Shown one piece after another: positions 45,697 through 54,477 of a stretch of 64,000 bases of DNA; positions within the stretch are counted from its first letter, which is position 1, and each line of letters starts with the position of its first letter. This DNA is from Nitrospira sp. (GTDB taxonomy: Bacteria > Nitrospirota > Nitrospiria > Nitrospirales > Nitrospiraceae): assembly GCA_005116895.1 (NCBI GenBank), contig SWDO01000017.1, forward strand, positions 15,626 through 79,625. The letters run 5' to 3'. The notes under the pieces were generated by a model that was given only the letters and a program-made list of their open reading frames with translations, was not told the DNA's origin and did no database searches. A program made the position numbers and the translations under genes.

Positions 45697-48414
45697 TCAC
45701 TGCTCTTCGATGGAAAAGGATTGGCCGTGTTGAGTCTCCGCCTCCAGAGACGGCTGCTGATCCGGCAACGGAATCGAGAAGCGAAAGAGGGCGCCCCCAC
45801 CGGAGCGATTCTCAGCCCAAATACGGCCGCCATGCGCTTCCACGATACCGCGACAAATCGTCAACCCGAGCCCAACCCCTCCCTCTCGCGCAAGACTACC
45901 GCGATAGAATTTATCAAAGATACGGGACTCATCCCCAACTGGAATACCCGGTCCTCTATCTGCGACCTCCACGATCACGTCGCGATCGCTCGCTGATGCG
46001 GACAGATCAATCGGGCCTCCCGAAGGCGCATACTTCACGGCATTCTCCACCAGGTTGATGACCACTTGTTCCAGCAGCACTCCATCGACTAACACCAGCG
46101 GCAGATCGGCTGGAAACGCCGTGTTGACGGTATGCTCGCGCAACCGTCCCTCCAGTCTGGCCAAGGCTGCACCGACAACCTCATCTAGAGAATGCCACTC
46201 TTTACTGAGCTGTATGGCTCCCGCTTCAAGACGCATCATATCGAGAAGGTTCTTCAGTAAACGATCAAGACGATCAGCCTCTCGATAAATGGACCGAGAG
46301 AGCTCGCGCCGAGCGGCGGGGTCGAGTACCCTCTGCTCTTCCGCCAAACTACTGGCAGCGCCGGTGATGGTAGCCAGCGGGGTCCTCAGGTCGTGAGACA
46401 CCGAGCTGAGAATAGCATTCCGCATGCGCTCCGTTTCGGCGCGCACGTGGGCGTGCTGCGCCTCCTCCGACAGGCGCGTCCGCTCAATCGCCAGCGCCAC
46501 CTGATTCACCAGAGATTCGAGCAAGTGCAGTTGCTCGGGGTCCAGCAAGAGTCCCGGGTCCTTCGGCCGGACTGCGACTACCCCGATCGCGCCGGATGAT
46601 CCGACCAAGGGCAAGTACAGAGCGCTGGCCCCCGGCAGCGTATCCGTCCCAAGTCCGGCTCGCTCACTGTGATCGAATGCCCATTGAGCCACACCCGCTT
46701 CCTTTGGGTCCAACTCAAAAAACAGGAGTTCCCCGCGTTGCAGTTGCACCCGCTTGTCCACATCCGCCAGGAAGATGGCAACTTGAGCATCAAACACCTC
46801 ACGGAGATGCTTGGCCGCAAGTTGCGCCAGCAGGCCGGTTCCACGATGCATGGCGAGGTCGCGGCTCATGGCATAGAGCACTCCCGTGCGTCTTTCTCGG
46901 TAACGGGCCAGCTCGGCTTGCTGGTGTAGACGCACGGCCAGATTGCCGATGACCAAGGCAACCACGAGCATGACGCCGAAGGTCAATAGGTATTGAATAT
47001 CGGAGACGGCAAAGGAGAGGTAGGGCGGCACGAAGAAGAAATCGAAAGCCGCCACGCTCACAATCGAAGCCATCGCCGACGGCCCACGCCCAAAACGAAT
47101 CGCAATGACAATCACGGCAATGAGATACATCATGATCAAATTCGCCGCCGCGAAATAGGGGAACATCAGCCAAGCGACTGCCGTCGCTGTCAACACTCCT
47201 GCCAAGGCGTAGGCATATCCTGAGGCATCGTTGGTACTTCGGAGAGTGCGACGTATCAGCGGCTGCCCTTCGCCTGCCTCTCCCGTGATGACATAGATAT
47301 CCATCTCTCCGCTTTGATGGACGAGGTCCGAGACAACCGACCCAAACACCCATTCCTTCCACCGAGACCTGACTGGTTTCCCGACAATAATTTTTGTGGC
47401 ATTGCGGCTGCGTGCATAGCTCAAAATCTCTTGGGCGACGTTCTCGCCGGTGAGCGTGACGGTTTCGGCCCCTAACTGTTCTGCCAGTCTCAGTGTTTGT
47501 ACCAGGCGATCTCGTTCGGTTTGCGGCAAGCCAAGATGCCGTGGAAGCTGCACATAGACCGCGATCCACTTGGCATGGAGATCCGCCGCCATCTGGCGGG
47601 CAGCCCTGATCAAGCGTGAGCCACGAGGTTTCATATTCACGCAGACCATGATAGTTTCCGCCGCCGGCCAGGTTCGGACCACTGCGTGGTCGCGCCGGTA
47701 GACCTCCATCTGCTGATCGACCCGCTCGGCCGTGCGGCGCAACGCGAGTTCTCGAAGCGCGATGAGATTGCCTTTGGCAAAGAAATTTTGAATCGCATGT
47801 TGGATCTGTTCCGGGACATAGACCTTCCCGTCTTTGAGCCGCTGAAGAAGATCGTCAGGCGGGAGGTCGATAAGTTCGACGTCATCTGCCCGTTCGAGCA
47901 CGGAATCCGGGACGGTCTCACGCACCCGCACGCCGGTAATCTGCGTGACCACATCATTCAAACTTTCCAAGTGCTGCACATTCACGGTGGTATAGACCGT
48001 AATACCGGCCTTGAGTAATTCCTGAACATCCTGCCACCGCTTGGCATGACGCTGACCCGGGGCGTTGGTGTGTGCCAATTCGTCGATGAGGATGATAGTG
48101 GGGTGTCGCGCGAGGGCCGCGTCGAGATCGAATTCTTGCAGCATTGCACCACGGTAGCCGACAACGCAGCGCGGGAGGACCTCAAGTCCGTCCACCAACG
48201 CCTCGGTTTCAGCTCGGCCATGAGTCTCAACGACGCCGATAGCGACATCGACACCGTCACGCAGCTGCTCATGTGCCGCTTCGAGCATGGCGTACGTCTT
48301 CCCAACGCCGGGATTGGCGCCGAAGAAGATCTTGAGTTTGCCTTCGGCTTTGCGAGTTTCCTCCGCCTGCACACGTTTCAGCAGCGCATCCGGATCTGGT
48401 CGTGATTGGCTCAT
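45697..48414 (-). CDS. kdpD: Sensor histidine kinase KdpD
   Basis: A membrane sensor of low potassium, 905 aa. The N-terminal KdpD domain has Walker [16 protein letters not shown] near residue 32 and Walker [15 protein letters not shown] universal-stress domain, four transmembrane helices (about residues 395-490), a GAF-like region and the histidine kinase core follow. The phosphorylated His is in [14 protein letters not shown] (about 670), with ATPase motifs [23 protein letters not shown] and [11 protein letters not shown]. All domains of full-length KdpD are present. Confidence 0.95.
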   Translation of the reverse strand: MSQSRPDPDALLKRVQAEETRKAEGKLKIFFGANPGVGKTYAMLEAAHEQLRDGVDVAIGVVETHGRAETEALVDGLEVLPRCVVGYRGAMLQEFDLDAALARHPTIILIDELAHTNAPGQRHAKRWQDVQELLKAGITVYTTVNVQHLESLNDVVTQITGVRVRETVPDSVLERADDVELIDLPPDDLLQRLKDGKVYVPEQIQHAIQNFFAKGNLIALRELALRRTAERVDQQMEVYRRDHAVVRTWPAAETIMVCVNMKPRGSRLIRAARQMAADLHAKWIAVYVQLPRHLGLPQTERDRLVQTLRLAEQLGAETVTLTGENVAQEILSYARSRNATKIIVGKPVRSRWKEWVFGSVVSDLVHQSGEMDIYVITGEAGEGQPLIRRTLRSTNDASGYAYALAGVLTATAVAWLMFPYFAAANLIMMYLIAVIVIAIRFGRGPSAMASIVSVAAFDFFFVPPYLSFAVSDIQYLLTFGVMLVVALVIGNLAVRLHQQAELARYRERRTGVLYAMSRDLAMHRGTGLLAQLAAKHLREVFDAQVAIFLADVDKRVQLQRGELLFFELDPKEAGVAQWAFDHSERAGLGTDTLPGASALYLPLVGSSGAIGVVAVRPKDPGLLLDPEQLHLLESLVNQVALAIERTRLSEEAQHAHVRAETERMRNAILSSVSHDLRTPLATITGAASSLAEEQRVLDPAARRELSRSIYREADRLDRLLKNLLDMMRLEAGAIQLSKEWHSLDEVVGAALARLEGRLREHTVNTAFPADLPLVLVDGVLLEQVVINLVENAVKYAPSGGPIDLSASASDRDVIVEVADRGPGIPVGDESRIFDKFYRGSLAREGGVGLGLTICRGIVEAHGGRIWAENRSGGGALFRFSIPLPDQQPSLEAETQHGQSFSIEEQ

Positions 48415-48587
48415 GCAAGCAGTTTCCCGCGTTAGGTTGCGCGCAAAATTGAAGACAACTTCGTGAACGGCGCTTGAATTCTAGGATAGGCCCGGAAGAG
48501 CGTCAACGGCACGATCGACCGTACAAGGGCTACGGGTGGTTTAGCGAATGCTTCCACTGATGACCACCCGACATAGAGGCTCTGAAA

Positions 48588-49160
48588 CTAATGCCTCTCG
48601 TCCAGAGCGAGATTCAGCAAAAGAACATTGACTCGTGGTTCTCCAAGAACACCGAGCTGGCGACCCTCTGTGTGTTGCACCACGAGGTCTCGCACCACGG
48701 CTGCATCGAGCCCTCGAGCACGCGCTACTCTTCTGATTTGGTACTGAGCAGCCGCCGGGCTGATGTGAGGATCCAGCCCGCTGCCTGATGAAGTCACGAG
48801 GTCAATAGGGACAAGCGCATCGTTACCCGGATCAGCGGCCCGCAATGCGACCACTCTCGCTTTAACCCCATCGATCAACACCTGGTTGGTCGGTCCGAGG
48901 TTTGATCCCCCGGATGCAGCGGCGTTGTAGGGAAACGGCGCGGTCGCCGAGGGCCGACTCCAGAAATACTCCGGTTTGTCAAAATACTGTCCGATCAACG
49001 TGGACCCAACCACTTTGCCTTCGCGCACGATCAAGCTGCCGTTCGCCTGGTCTGGGAAAAGCACGCGGGCCAGCCCTGTGACCGCCAGCGGATAGACTAG
49101 GCCAGTCAAGACAGTCATAAGTAAGAGCATGGTCAGAGCAGGTCTTAGGTGGTCCTTCAT
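48588..49160 (-). CDS. kdpC: Potassium-transporting ATPase subunit KdpC, without KdpF, KdpA or KdpB
   Basis: Full-length KdpC (190 aa): N-terminal membrane helix ([22 protein letters not shown]), the [10 protein letters not shown] segment, [25 protein letters not shown], and [19 protein letters not shown] with R-VARARG. KdpC assembles the KdpFABC pump and has no known role alone. On the minus strand the gene before it should be kdpB, but none is seen between 49160 and the next accessory genes. GAGGAGAG lies before the ATG, so it can be translated independently. The reading frame looks intact. Confidence 0.95.
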   Translation of the reverse strand: MKDHLRPALTMLLLMTVLTGLVYPLAVTGLARVLFPDQANGSLIVREGKVVGSTLIGQYFDKPEYFWSRPSATAPFPYNAAASGGSNLGPTNQVLIDGVKARVVALRAADPGNDALVPIDLVTSSGSGLDPHISPAAAQYQIRRVARARGLDAAVVRDLVVQHTEGRQLGVLGEPRVNVLLLNLALDERH

Positions 49161-49328
49161 GTCTCTCCTCGCGTCCTAATCGTTATCTCAGTCAAACAAG
49201 ATGCAAAGAGACGCCTTCCTCGCCCGCTATCATTACCACCGCCCACACTTGGGATTGTCACCGATGCGACCACCACTTCAGACACCCACGACACAGGAGG
49301 AAGGACTGTCGGATATTTACGGAGAATA

Positions 49329-49667
49329 ATGCGGGCAGTTGACATTTCATTGCCGGTAGCCGAAACAGTGATACTGACAGAAGACACGCTCACCGTAGAG
49401 CTGAGCGATGGGCGGAGCTTGTCCGTGCCACTTGCTTGGTTTCCCCGCCTGGTTCATGCCTCAACCGTAGAACGCAAAAACTGGCGATTGATCGGCAGAG
49501 GGCACGGGATTCACTGGGACAAGCTCGACGAGGACATCAGTATCGAAGGCCTTCTTGCAGGCAGACCGTCCGGTGAAAGCCAAGCGTCGTTTAAGAAGTG
49601 GCTCTTAGCTCGCGGGTCCAGTAGGACACGAAGCTCTGTTCGACGTACGAGGAATCGTCGTCATTAG
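49329..49667 (+). CDS. DUF2442-domain protein
   Basis: A 112-aa protein. Residues 12-65 (VILTEDTLTVELSDGRSLSVPLAWFPRLVHASTVERKNWRLIG) and GIHWDKLDEDISIEGLLAG are typical of DUF2442. Members often pair with DUF4160 in toxin-antitoxin-like units, but no DUF4160 gene is visible. The start at 49329 has GGAG upstream and excludes the N-terminal 60 residues of the track ORF. It lies next to kdpC, divergently oriented, at the edge of the accessory patch. Confidence 0.75.
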   Translation: MRAVDISLPVAETVILTEDTLTVELSDGRSLSVPLAWFPRLVHASTVERKNWRLIGRGHGIHWDKLDEDISIEGLLAGRPSGESQASFKKWLLARGSSRTRSSVRRTRNRRH

Positions 49668-49857
49668 CGATGCATCAAGCCTTCCCTTGCCAGCTGGATT
49701 CGTTCATCTTGCAGGCAACTGTACAGTTCTTTTGAACCGGTAGAACATCCTTGTATGGTCTTGCAAGCCAATACTCCTGTCGCCGCGACCGGCAACAGAT
49801 TGCCGACAGCACGATTGAGATCACCATCTGGATCATCACAACTCTCTCGTCACCATT

Positions 49858-50082
49858 TCAAAGCCACATCCCGCTCGAACTTCCGTTAGAAAACCAGCCT
49901 GTCCCTATTTTCCTCTCCTTGTAGTAGTGCATGACCATCGTTATTGCGGTCTTGTTTCCTGTCAGTTCGTCAACCGAGAGGCCAGCGAGTTCGTCGGTAG
50001 ATAGACCCAGAATCTGGCGATCCCGTGCACTGCCCTGTTGCCGCGATTCCGGGTGTGGTGGCAGTGTGGGGTCTGTAGTCAT
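49858..50082 (-). CDS. Small cassette-type ORF, unknown function
   Basis: A 74-aa ORF preceded by GAGGGAG about 5 nt from the ATG, a good ribosome site. The sequence includes a short internal repeat (GLSTDELAGLSVDEL), the rest being polar. On the minus strand it begins 44 nt after the end of the attC site, where the next integron cassette would start. No attC for this second cassette was found below 49858, so it may be truncated. No family is recognised. Confidence 0.5.
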   Translation of the reverse strand: MTTDPTLPPHPESRQQGSARDRQILGLSTDELAGLSVDELTGNKTAITMVMHYYKERKIGTGWFSNGSSSGMWL

Positions 50083-50125
50083 GTTCTCCCTCGGGCTATG
50101 GCTGACGCAGCAGTGTATTCATGCC

Positions 50126-50223
50126 GCCTAACGTTCGCGGCTCACTTGCGGCGGCCGTAAGCGAGCGCGTCAAGTTGTCCGGATCCTACCGCGGCCGCCG
50201 TCAAGTGCAGCCGCTTGTTAGAC
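50126..50223 (-). repeat. Integron attC recombination site
   Basis: The plus strand reads GCCTAAC (50126-50132) to GTTAGAC (50217-50223), the conserved attC core sites RYYYAAC and GTTRRRY. Inside, GCGGCT, CACTTG and CGGCGGCCG (50137-50157) are perfectly complementary to CGGCCGCCG, CAAGTG and AGCCGC (50192-50214). Single unpaired bases sit at 50201 (T) and 50208 (C). These extrahelical bases on one arm are diagnostic of attC, and their side sets the orientation so that the cassette gene lies at higher coordinates on the minus strand. Confidence 0.85.
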
Positions 50224-50972
50224 CGCCGACGTCTCGCCACCAGACTGAATGCGGACGAAGTTTACAATGGCGTTGTCGACGGCCTTTGGTGGCGTGACTT
50301 GATTCGCGCGCTGCTCCTGCTGAAAGAGCGCGGGGTCGATCCGGTCAGCAAGACCCTTCACTTGAAGACATATCGACTGAAACAAGTCGAACTGGGCGTC
50401 GAGGCCAGCAGGCAACATGATTGTCCGGTACTTGCCCTTGGCGTTGCGCCACTCCTTGAGAGACTGCGTAAAGAACCGGACGGTGTACTGGCGATCAATA
50501 GGCGGAATCAGCTGCGGCAGCAAGTGGTACAGCGCCTTCGAGTTCACGACGATGGTCGCCTCCGACTTCGACAGGTGGAGCTTCCGATAGCAGGCCGACA
50601 GCGCCCGCACTGCATTTGAATATTCCTCCCCGCTGAGGCCGAGGATGGTGACGCCCTTGAGCGTCATCAAATCCGCCCTGCAGTCTCTGAGTGACTCGCG
50701 GAATACGTCCCAGTCCGTCAACTTCGTCTTGGTTGTTGTCGCGTCACCCATCCGGTGCATTCCCCACGCTGTGAGCGTTGCGTACAGCATTTCGAGATGG
50801 CGATCGGAAAGAAAGGCCTCTTCGCCGGCACGGATGCACTCCCTGTGGAAATACACACAGGGGCCACCGAACGCCCGGAACTGCTCGTAGGCGTCGCGGA
50901 AGTAACGGTGCTGTTCGGAAAGAAAGGCAGCCGTGTTCATTTGTTGGCTCGGTGCGTCACTCGGCGGTCTAA
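50132..50972 (-). mobile_element. Integron-type gene cassette
   Basis: On the minus strand the cassette runs from TTAGAC (50972, following the G at 50973) to the G in GTTAGGC at 50132. The start TTAGAC is exactly complementary to the attC R'' core GTCTAAC, as expected because both came from one circular cassette. The outgoing core GTTAGGC belongs to the next cassette. One ORF fills the cassette and its stop codon lies inside the R'' core. No integrase gene is in the window, so this is a solitary or integrase-less cassette. Confidence 0.75.
50218..50940 (-). CDS. Cassette-borne protein, unknown function
   Basis: A protein of about 240 aa from ATG at 50940. The stop TAA (50218-50220) is part of the attC R'' site, standard for cassette genes. 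The sequence (FLSEQHRYFRDAYEQFRAFGGPCVYFHRECI, LSACYRKLHLSKSEATIVVNSKALYHLLPQLIPPIDRQYTVRFF) lacks a recognised motif. It is predicted mostly helical, with a conserved-looking PPIDRQY segment. The longer track ORF to 51039 extends outside the cassette and is probably not used. There is no Shine-Dalgarno site. Confidence 0.7.
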   Translation of the reverse strand: MNTAAFLSEQHRYFRDAYEQFRAFGGPCVYFHRECIRAGEEAFLSDRHLEMLYATLTAWGMHRMGDATTTKTKLTDWDVFRESLRDCRADLMTLKGVTILGLSGEEYSNAVRALSACYRKLHLSKSEATIVVNSKALYHLLPQLIPPIDRQYTVRFFTQSLKEWRNAKGKYRTIMLPAGLDAQFDLFQSICLQVKGLADRIDPALFQQEQRANQVTPPKAVDNAIVNFVRIQSGGETSAV

Positions 50973-50976
50973 CATT

Positions 50977-50997
50977 GATTATACAGTCTGTATAATC
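50977..50997. promoter_or_regulatory. 21-bp perfect palindrome upstream of the cassette gene
   Basis: GATTATACAG-T-CTGTATAATC is perfect over 10-bp arms and lies 37 nt upstream of the 50940 start and 4 nt outside the cassette edge. On the minus strand it contains TATAAT, so it may be a promoter with an overlapping operator, or part of an attI-like recombination site. Confidence 0.5.
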
Positions 50998-51285
50998 CAC
51001 CCGACACAGACAGCGTCTTTCCGTATAAGCGGTTTCCACTTTCCCCGGAACCTGAACGAATCGTACAAATCGTATAGTAGGCGTTGTGAGAGGGCACGAG
51101 CAAGGTTCCTCCTGAAGAAGAGATGATCAGAAAGTGACGGGAAGTCCGTCCGTGTAGGGTAAAGGAGAACTTCAGTTGAAGGATGTGGTCGTTGCTAAGG
51201 GGTCGCGTGGGAAGCTGAAGCAGCTTCTCTGTGCCATACACGAAACACGATCCGATCCCCAAGCGTGCTTCTTACGCCTGGAAAT
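50998..51285. other. Intergenic stretch between cassette and DUF2283 gene
   Basis: The full gap from 50940 to 51286 is 345 bp. Apart from the palindrome at 50977 I see no second attC and no integrase gene. A plus-strand GAGAACTTCAG word near 51165 has no associated gene. Confidence 0.35.
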
Positions 51286-51489
51286 TCACGACCCGGTTGT
51301 CTGGAACTCGACCTTATGTGCTTCAGTGACCCGTTTCGAGGCATCAAGAATTTCCAGCGACACTAGGTTGCCTGCGGCATCATAGTCCAGAACAACCCCA
51401 GGTTTATCCTCGTCACTTTCGACGATTGGCGTGTTGTCTTTGAGAATCACGCTGAGCGTGTCCGTCGTTTCATCATATGATACTTTCAT
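51286..51489 (-). CDS. DUF2283-domain small protein
   Basis: A 67-aa protein matching DUF2283: MKVSYDETTDTLSVILKD, VVLDYDAAGNLVSLEILDAS. Proteins of this type commonly follow a DUF4258 gene in toxin-antitoxin-like pairs and probably act as antitoxin or partner. It overlaps the upstream DUF4258 gene by 4 bp. Confidence 0.8.
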   Translation of the reverse strand: MKVSYDETTDTLSVILKDNTPIVESDEDKPGVVLDYDAAGNLVSLEILDASKRVTEAHKVEFQTTGS

Positions 51490-51770
51490 CTGTCGTCCCT
51501 CCAGTACTTCGCGATCTTGCTTGTCTGATAAGCCGTCACTACTTCTGCCGGCGTACGATCGACATCCACGAAGACCCGAACGAGGACTGTCTTTCCAGGA
51601 TGTGCGGAGACGACCTTTGATTGAAGCACAAACCTCCCCGGACGAACCTCAAATCGCTGTTCCGGTGCTGAAAGTATGGCATGGATGGTAGCCTCACTCA
51701 AGCTGCGCCTGGATAGTTCCCACTGGGCATGAGGCGTCAGGATATAGTCCGTGATGGGCGTAGGTTCCAT
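51486..51770 (-). CDS. DUF4258-domain protein, probable toxin of a small pair
   Basis: A 94-aa protein with the DUF4258 signature HAQWELSRRSLSEATIHAILSAPEQRFEVRPGRFVLQSKV and a C-terminal VVTAYQTSKIAKYW. DUF4258 proteins are thought to be RelE/BrnT-like small toxins, though this is not established. The stop overlaps the DUF2283 start by 4 bp (ATGA). It lies in the accessory patch downstream of the attC cassette. Confidence 0.75.
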   Translation of the reverse strand: MEPTPITDYILTPHAQWELSRRSLSEATIHAILSAPEQRFEVRPGRFVLQSKVVSAHPGKTVLVRVFVDVDRTPAEVVTAYQTSKIAKYWRDDR

Positions 51771-52087
51771 GAGCGTGCTTCAGGTTGCGGGAGCAGGATA
51801 CACTGAGTTAGAGCAATTGGGAAGATTTGGAGGAGGGAGTCAGCGGGTGATGTTGGATCGTGAATGACGCATGGCCGGGAGAACCGGTTTGATCTGGTGA
51901 ACAAATAGGAATGGGCTACTATTCACTTGCGTTCTTATCTGCCCGCCCCATACACACTGCCTCCTATGCCACGGATTCCACGTAGGCACATCGGTCGTAC
52001 GCAGTACTCTACTTTAGGATCAGGCACGAATTCGGACAAGGAAATCAGAAGAATAGTGCGAGTGTGAATGACAAGGCGCGGTGCCTG
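51771..52087. other. Intergenic stretch, 317 bp
   Basis: A spacer between the DUF4258 gene and the M50 protease gene. No repeat, RNA or gene was recognised. Confidence 0.35.
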
Positions 52088-53068
52088 TTAGTGAAAGGAG
52101 AAAGGAACCGGCGCAAAGGTGACGACAAACACAACAAAGGCAATCCAGCCCACAATGGTCCGATTACGACCCAACGGAACGTGAGGATCGATGACAGGGG
52201 GATGGCCGAGCCCCCAGAGCCCTGCCATGAACGCCCAGAGAAACCAGCCAGGCCAACCGATAAATCCCAACACCAATAAGATAGGGAGAAAGACCATCGC
52301 CATCGTCCGTTGCCTTCTTCCCCAGAGGGCATAAGCCACATGCCCGCCATCGAGCTGGCCGATCGGAAGGAGATTCAACGACGTCACGAAGAGACCAAAC
52401 CAGGCGGCGAAGCCGATGGGATGCAACACCACGTCTGCCTCCGGCGGGAGCGGCCCGATGATCACCCAGGCCATGAACTGTAGCAGCAACGGCTCGCCGA
52501 GTTGCAATCCAAACGTGCCGGTTCGATCCACGACTGTGGACAGATTCAGTCCCACGATCAATGCCACGACGGCAACCACGAAGCCCGCCAAGGGACCGGC
52601 GACGCCGATGTCGAACAGTGCACGACGGCTCAGAATTGGACCGCGCATGCGGATGATGGCACCGAATGTCCCAATGAAATGCGGCGGTCCAGGAATGAAC
52701 AGCGGCAAGGAGGCGGGAACTCGGTGGATCTTGGATAACAGATAATGACCCAACTCGTGCGTGGTGAGAATAAACAGCAGTGCACCGGCAAAGGGGATTC
52801 CACGCCAGAGCGTCTCCGGAGAGCTCAAGAGAAAATTGAGAGGCCCGCGTACCGGGCCGTGGTAGGCTTGGTACGCTCCAGCCCACAACGTCGTAAAGAC
52901 CGTCAGGAGAAAGAGAACGATCGGTAATGCCCACTTGGAAAAAAACGACGGCTCTCCCTCATCATCGGTCTCCGTCGCATCAATGATTTCTGGAGCCGAC
53001 TCTTCCCTGGCATCAAGAACAGGCGTGTTCTCAAGATCTCGATGTTCATGCCGTCCCGATCCATCCAT
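52088..53068 (-). CDS. M50 site-2 protease family protein
   Basis: A 326-aa integral membrane metalloprotease. The zinc motif HELGH lies near residue 104 (LTTHELGHYLLSKIH), and the third ligand is in the NLLPIGQLDGGHVAYAL segment near residue 230. Six or more hydrophobic helices surround the active site. It resembles the PDZ-less site-2 proteases common in cyanobacteria and Nitrospira. The gene ends 12 bp downstream of the metallo-beta-lactamase fusion gene on the same strand, so they may be co-transcribed. Confidence 0.9.
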   Translation of the reverse strand: MDGSGRHEHRDLENTPVLDAREESAPEIIDATETDDEGEPSFFSKWALPIVLFLLTVFTTLWAGAYQAYHGPVRGPLNFLLSSPETLWRGIPFAGALLFILTTHELGHYLLSKIHRVPASLPLFIPGPPHFIGTFGAIIRMRGPILSRRALFDIGVAGPLAGFVVAVVALIVGLNLSTVVDRTGTFGLQLGEPLLLQFMAWVIIGPLPPEADVVLHPIGFAAWFGLFVTSLNLLPIGQLDGGHVAYALWGRRQRTMAMVFLPILLVLGFIGWPGWFLWAFMAGLWGLGHPPVIDPHVPLGRNRTIVGWIAFVVFVVTFAPVPFSFH

Positions 53069-53080
53069 GTCATCCCTACT

Positions 53081-53923
53081 CTACTGAATCGTCGTAAACG
53101 GATTATGATCGAGTTCTTCCTCAACGGTTGTGGCAGGTCCATGGCCTGGCAGGAGGCGATAGTCAGGAGAGAGCGTCAGCAGACGGTTGCGAACCGAATC
53201 GATATGAGCCGCATACAGCTCCTTGGGATTGGACCGACCGATCGATCCGGCAAAGAGGGTATCCCCGACGAAACAGACTGGAAGTTGTGCGTCATCCAGC
53301 CGATAACAGATGCCGCCAGGTGTATGGCCAGGTGTCGTCACACAATACACCGTGCGGCGTCCGACGTTGATCGACAATCCATCTGCCGGCACCACCAGAA
53401 GCTCCGTCCGTGGCCGCCAGCTCAACAGGCCCACATCCTCCGGCCCAAGATAGACCGGGACTTCATGACGGCTGAGAATCTGCTCGATTCCATCCGCATG
53501 GTCTGCATGGCCATGCGTCAGACAAATACCCACCAGGCGCAAGCTGCGTCGTCGAAGCACATCAAGCATCGCATGGGCGTTATAGGCCGTATCCACCAAC
53601 AACGCTTCACCTTCATCATGCACGATATACCCTTGCACGCCATACCCACTGATGGAGCCCTGCACCATCTCTACCCAGGGCGGTGTCCGTTGCGCCACCG
53701 GCTCCCACTTATCAATGGCAATTTGCTCCAGCGGCTCAGCCCGCAAGCCCAACGCCTTGGCCAGTGCGCGCACCTCCGCATGGTCTCGCGGCTGATCGCC
53801 ACGTTCCAGCGCCGTAATATCCCCGCCGGGCAGCCCCGTCATTCGGGCCACGTCGCCGACCGACAACCCTTGTCCGGTCCGCGCTTTCTTGAGGATGTCG
53901 CAAAAGTCGTCTTCAAGGGGCAT
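53081..53923 (-). CDS. XRE helix-turn-helix fused to a metallo-beta-lactamase hydrolase
   Basis: A 280-aa two-domain protein. Residues 8-65 form an XRE-type HTH (LKKARTGQGLSVGDVARMTGLPGGDITALERGDQ, then ALAKALGL). The rest is an MBL-fold hydrolase with the metal motif THGHADHADG near residue 137, TPGHTPGGICY, FVGDTLFAGSIGR and LLPGHGPATT, resembling glyoxalase II-like enzymes. HTH plus MBL in one chain is uncommon. The first domain may act in regulation or as an interaction module. Confidence 0.88.
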   Translation of the reverse strand: MPLEDDFCDILKKARTGQGLSVGDVARMTGLPGGDITALERGDQPRDHAEVRALAKALGLRAEPLEQIAIDKWEPVAQRTPPWVEMVQGSISGYGVQGYIVHDEGEALLVDTAYNAHAMLDVLRRRSLRLVGICLTHGHADHADGIEQILSRHEVPVYLGPEDVGLLSWRPRTELLVVPADGLSINVGRRTVYCVTTPGHTPGGICYRLDDAQLPVCFVGDTLFAGSIGRSNPKELYAAHIDSVRNRLLTLSPDYRLLPGHGPATTVEEELDHNPFTTIQ

Positions 53924-54183
53924 ACGCGAGCCTTATCCGATCAGCGGCCAAAATTAGGTTTGCCGAAACTACCAAACCCTTCATTCAGTAATTCCCCCTG
54001 TCGACAAATCCGATAAAGAGTACCATGACTCTATCACTTCAGTGAAACACCCACCGCCCCGGTGCTCATACGCTTCACAGTACCGCGCCATGAGGCTGAC
54101 GATCAAGGTTATGAAAACGATATGATAGGGCTTTCTCACAACCTCGCATTGACACCCTACACTGTTATGGTATCTACTGCCAT

Positions 54184-54477
54184 ATGCCGAAGGCGAAGCT
54201 GGTCCTTCACACAAGATATGTGGACGAACAGGGAGGGCTGGTGGAAATGAAAGCCTATGACGTTCCGAGGAACCTGACAACTCCTCACGGATTCAAATAT
54301 TCCCTGGTTTACATACGCAACGGAGAGCGACTGGTCGGATATGACAATCACGAACACAAGGGTGATCATCGGCACTCTCGCGCCGCCACATCACCGTATA
54401 CCTTCACGACTATCGGACGGTTAATTGAGGACTTTCGCCGGGATGTCGAAGCTATAAGAAAGGAGTTAGAACGATGA
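54184..54477 (+). CDS. TumE-like toxin (DUF6516)
   Basis: A 97-aa protein with the features of the DUF6516/TumE family: KLVLHTRYVDEQGGLVEMKAYDVP, FKYSLVYIRNGERLVGYDNHEHKGDHRH and DLI-like EDFRRDVEAI. It overlaps the next gene, an HTH protein, by 4 bp (ATGA). Toxin activity is inferred from family context, not shown. A TTGACA near 54149 with TATCTA 16 nt later is a possible promoter. Confidence 0.75.
   Translation: MPKAKLVLHTRYVDEQGGLVEMKAYDVPRNLTTPHGFKYSLVYIRNGERLVGYDNHEHKGDHRHSRAATSPYTFTTIGRLIEDFRRDVEAIRKELER

Noticed and set aside
49157-49393. Possible kdpB remnant on the minus strand above kdpC
   Set aside because: The 78-aa translation shows no KdpB C-terminal membrane motif; it is antisense to the DUF2442 region.
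49600-49857. Second attC site below the small cassette ORF
   Set aside because: No RYYYAAC/GTTRRRY pair with complementary arms could be found.
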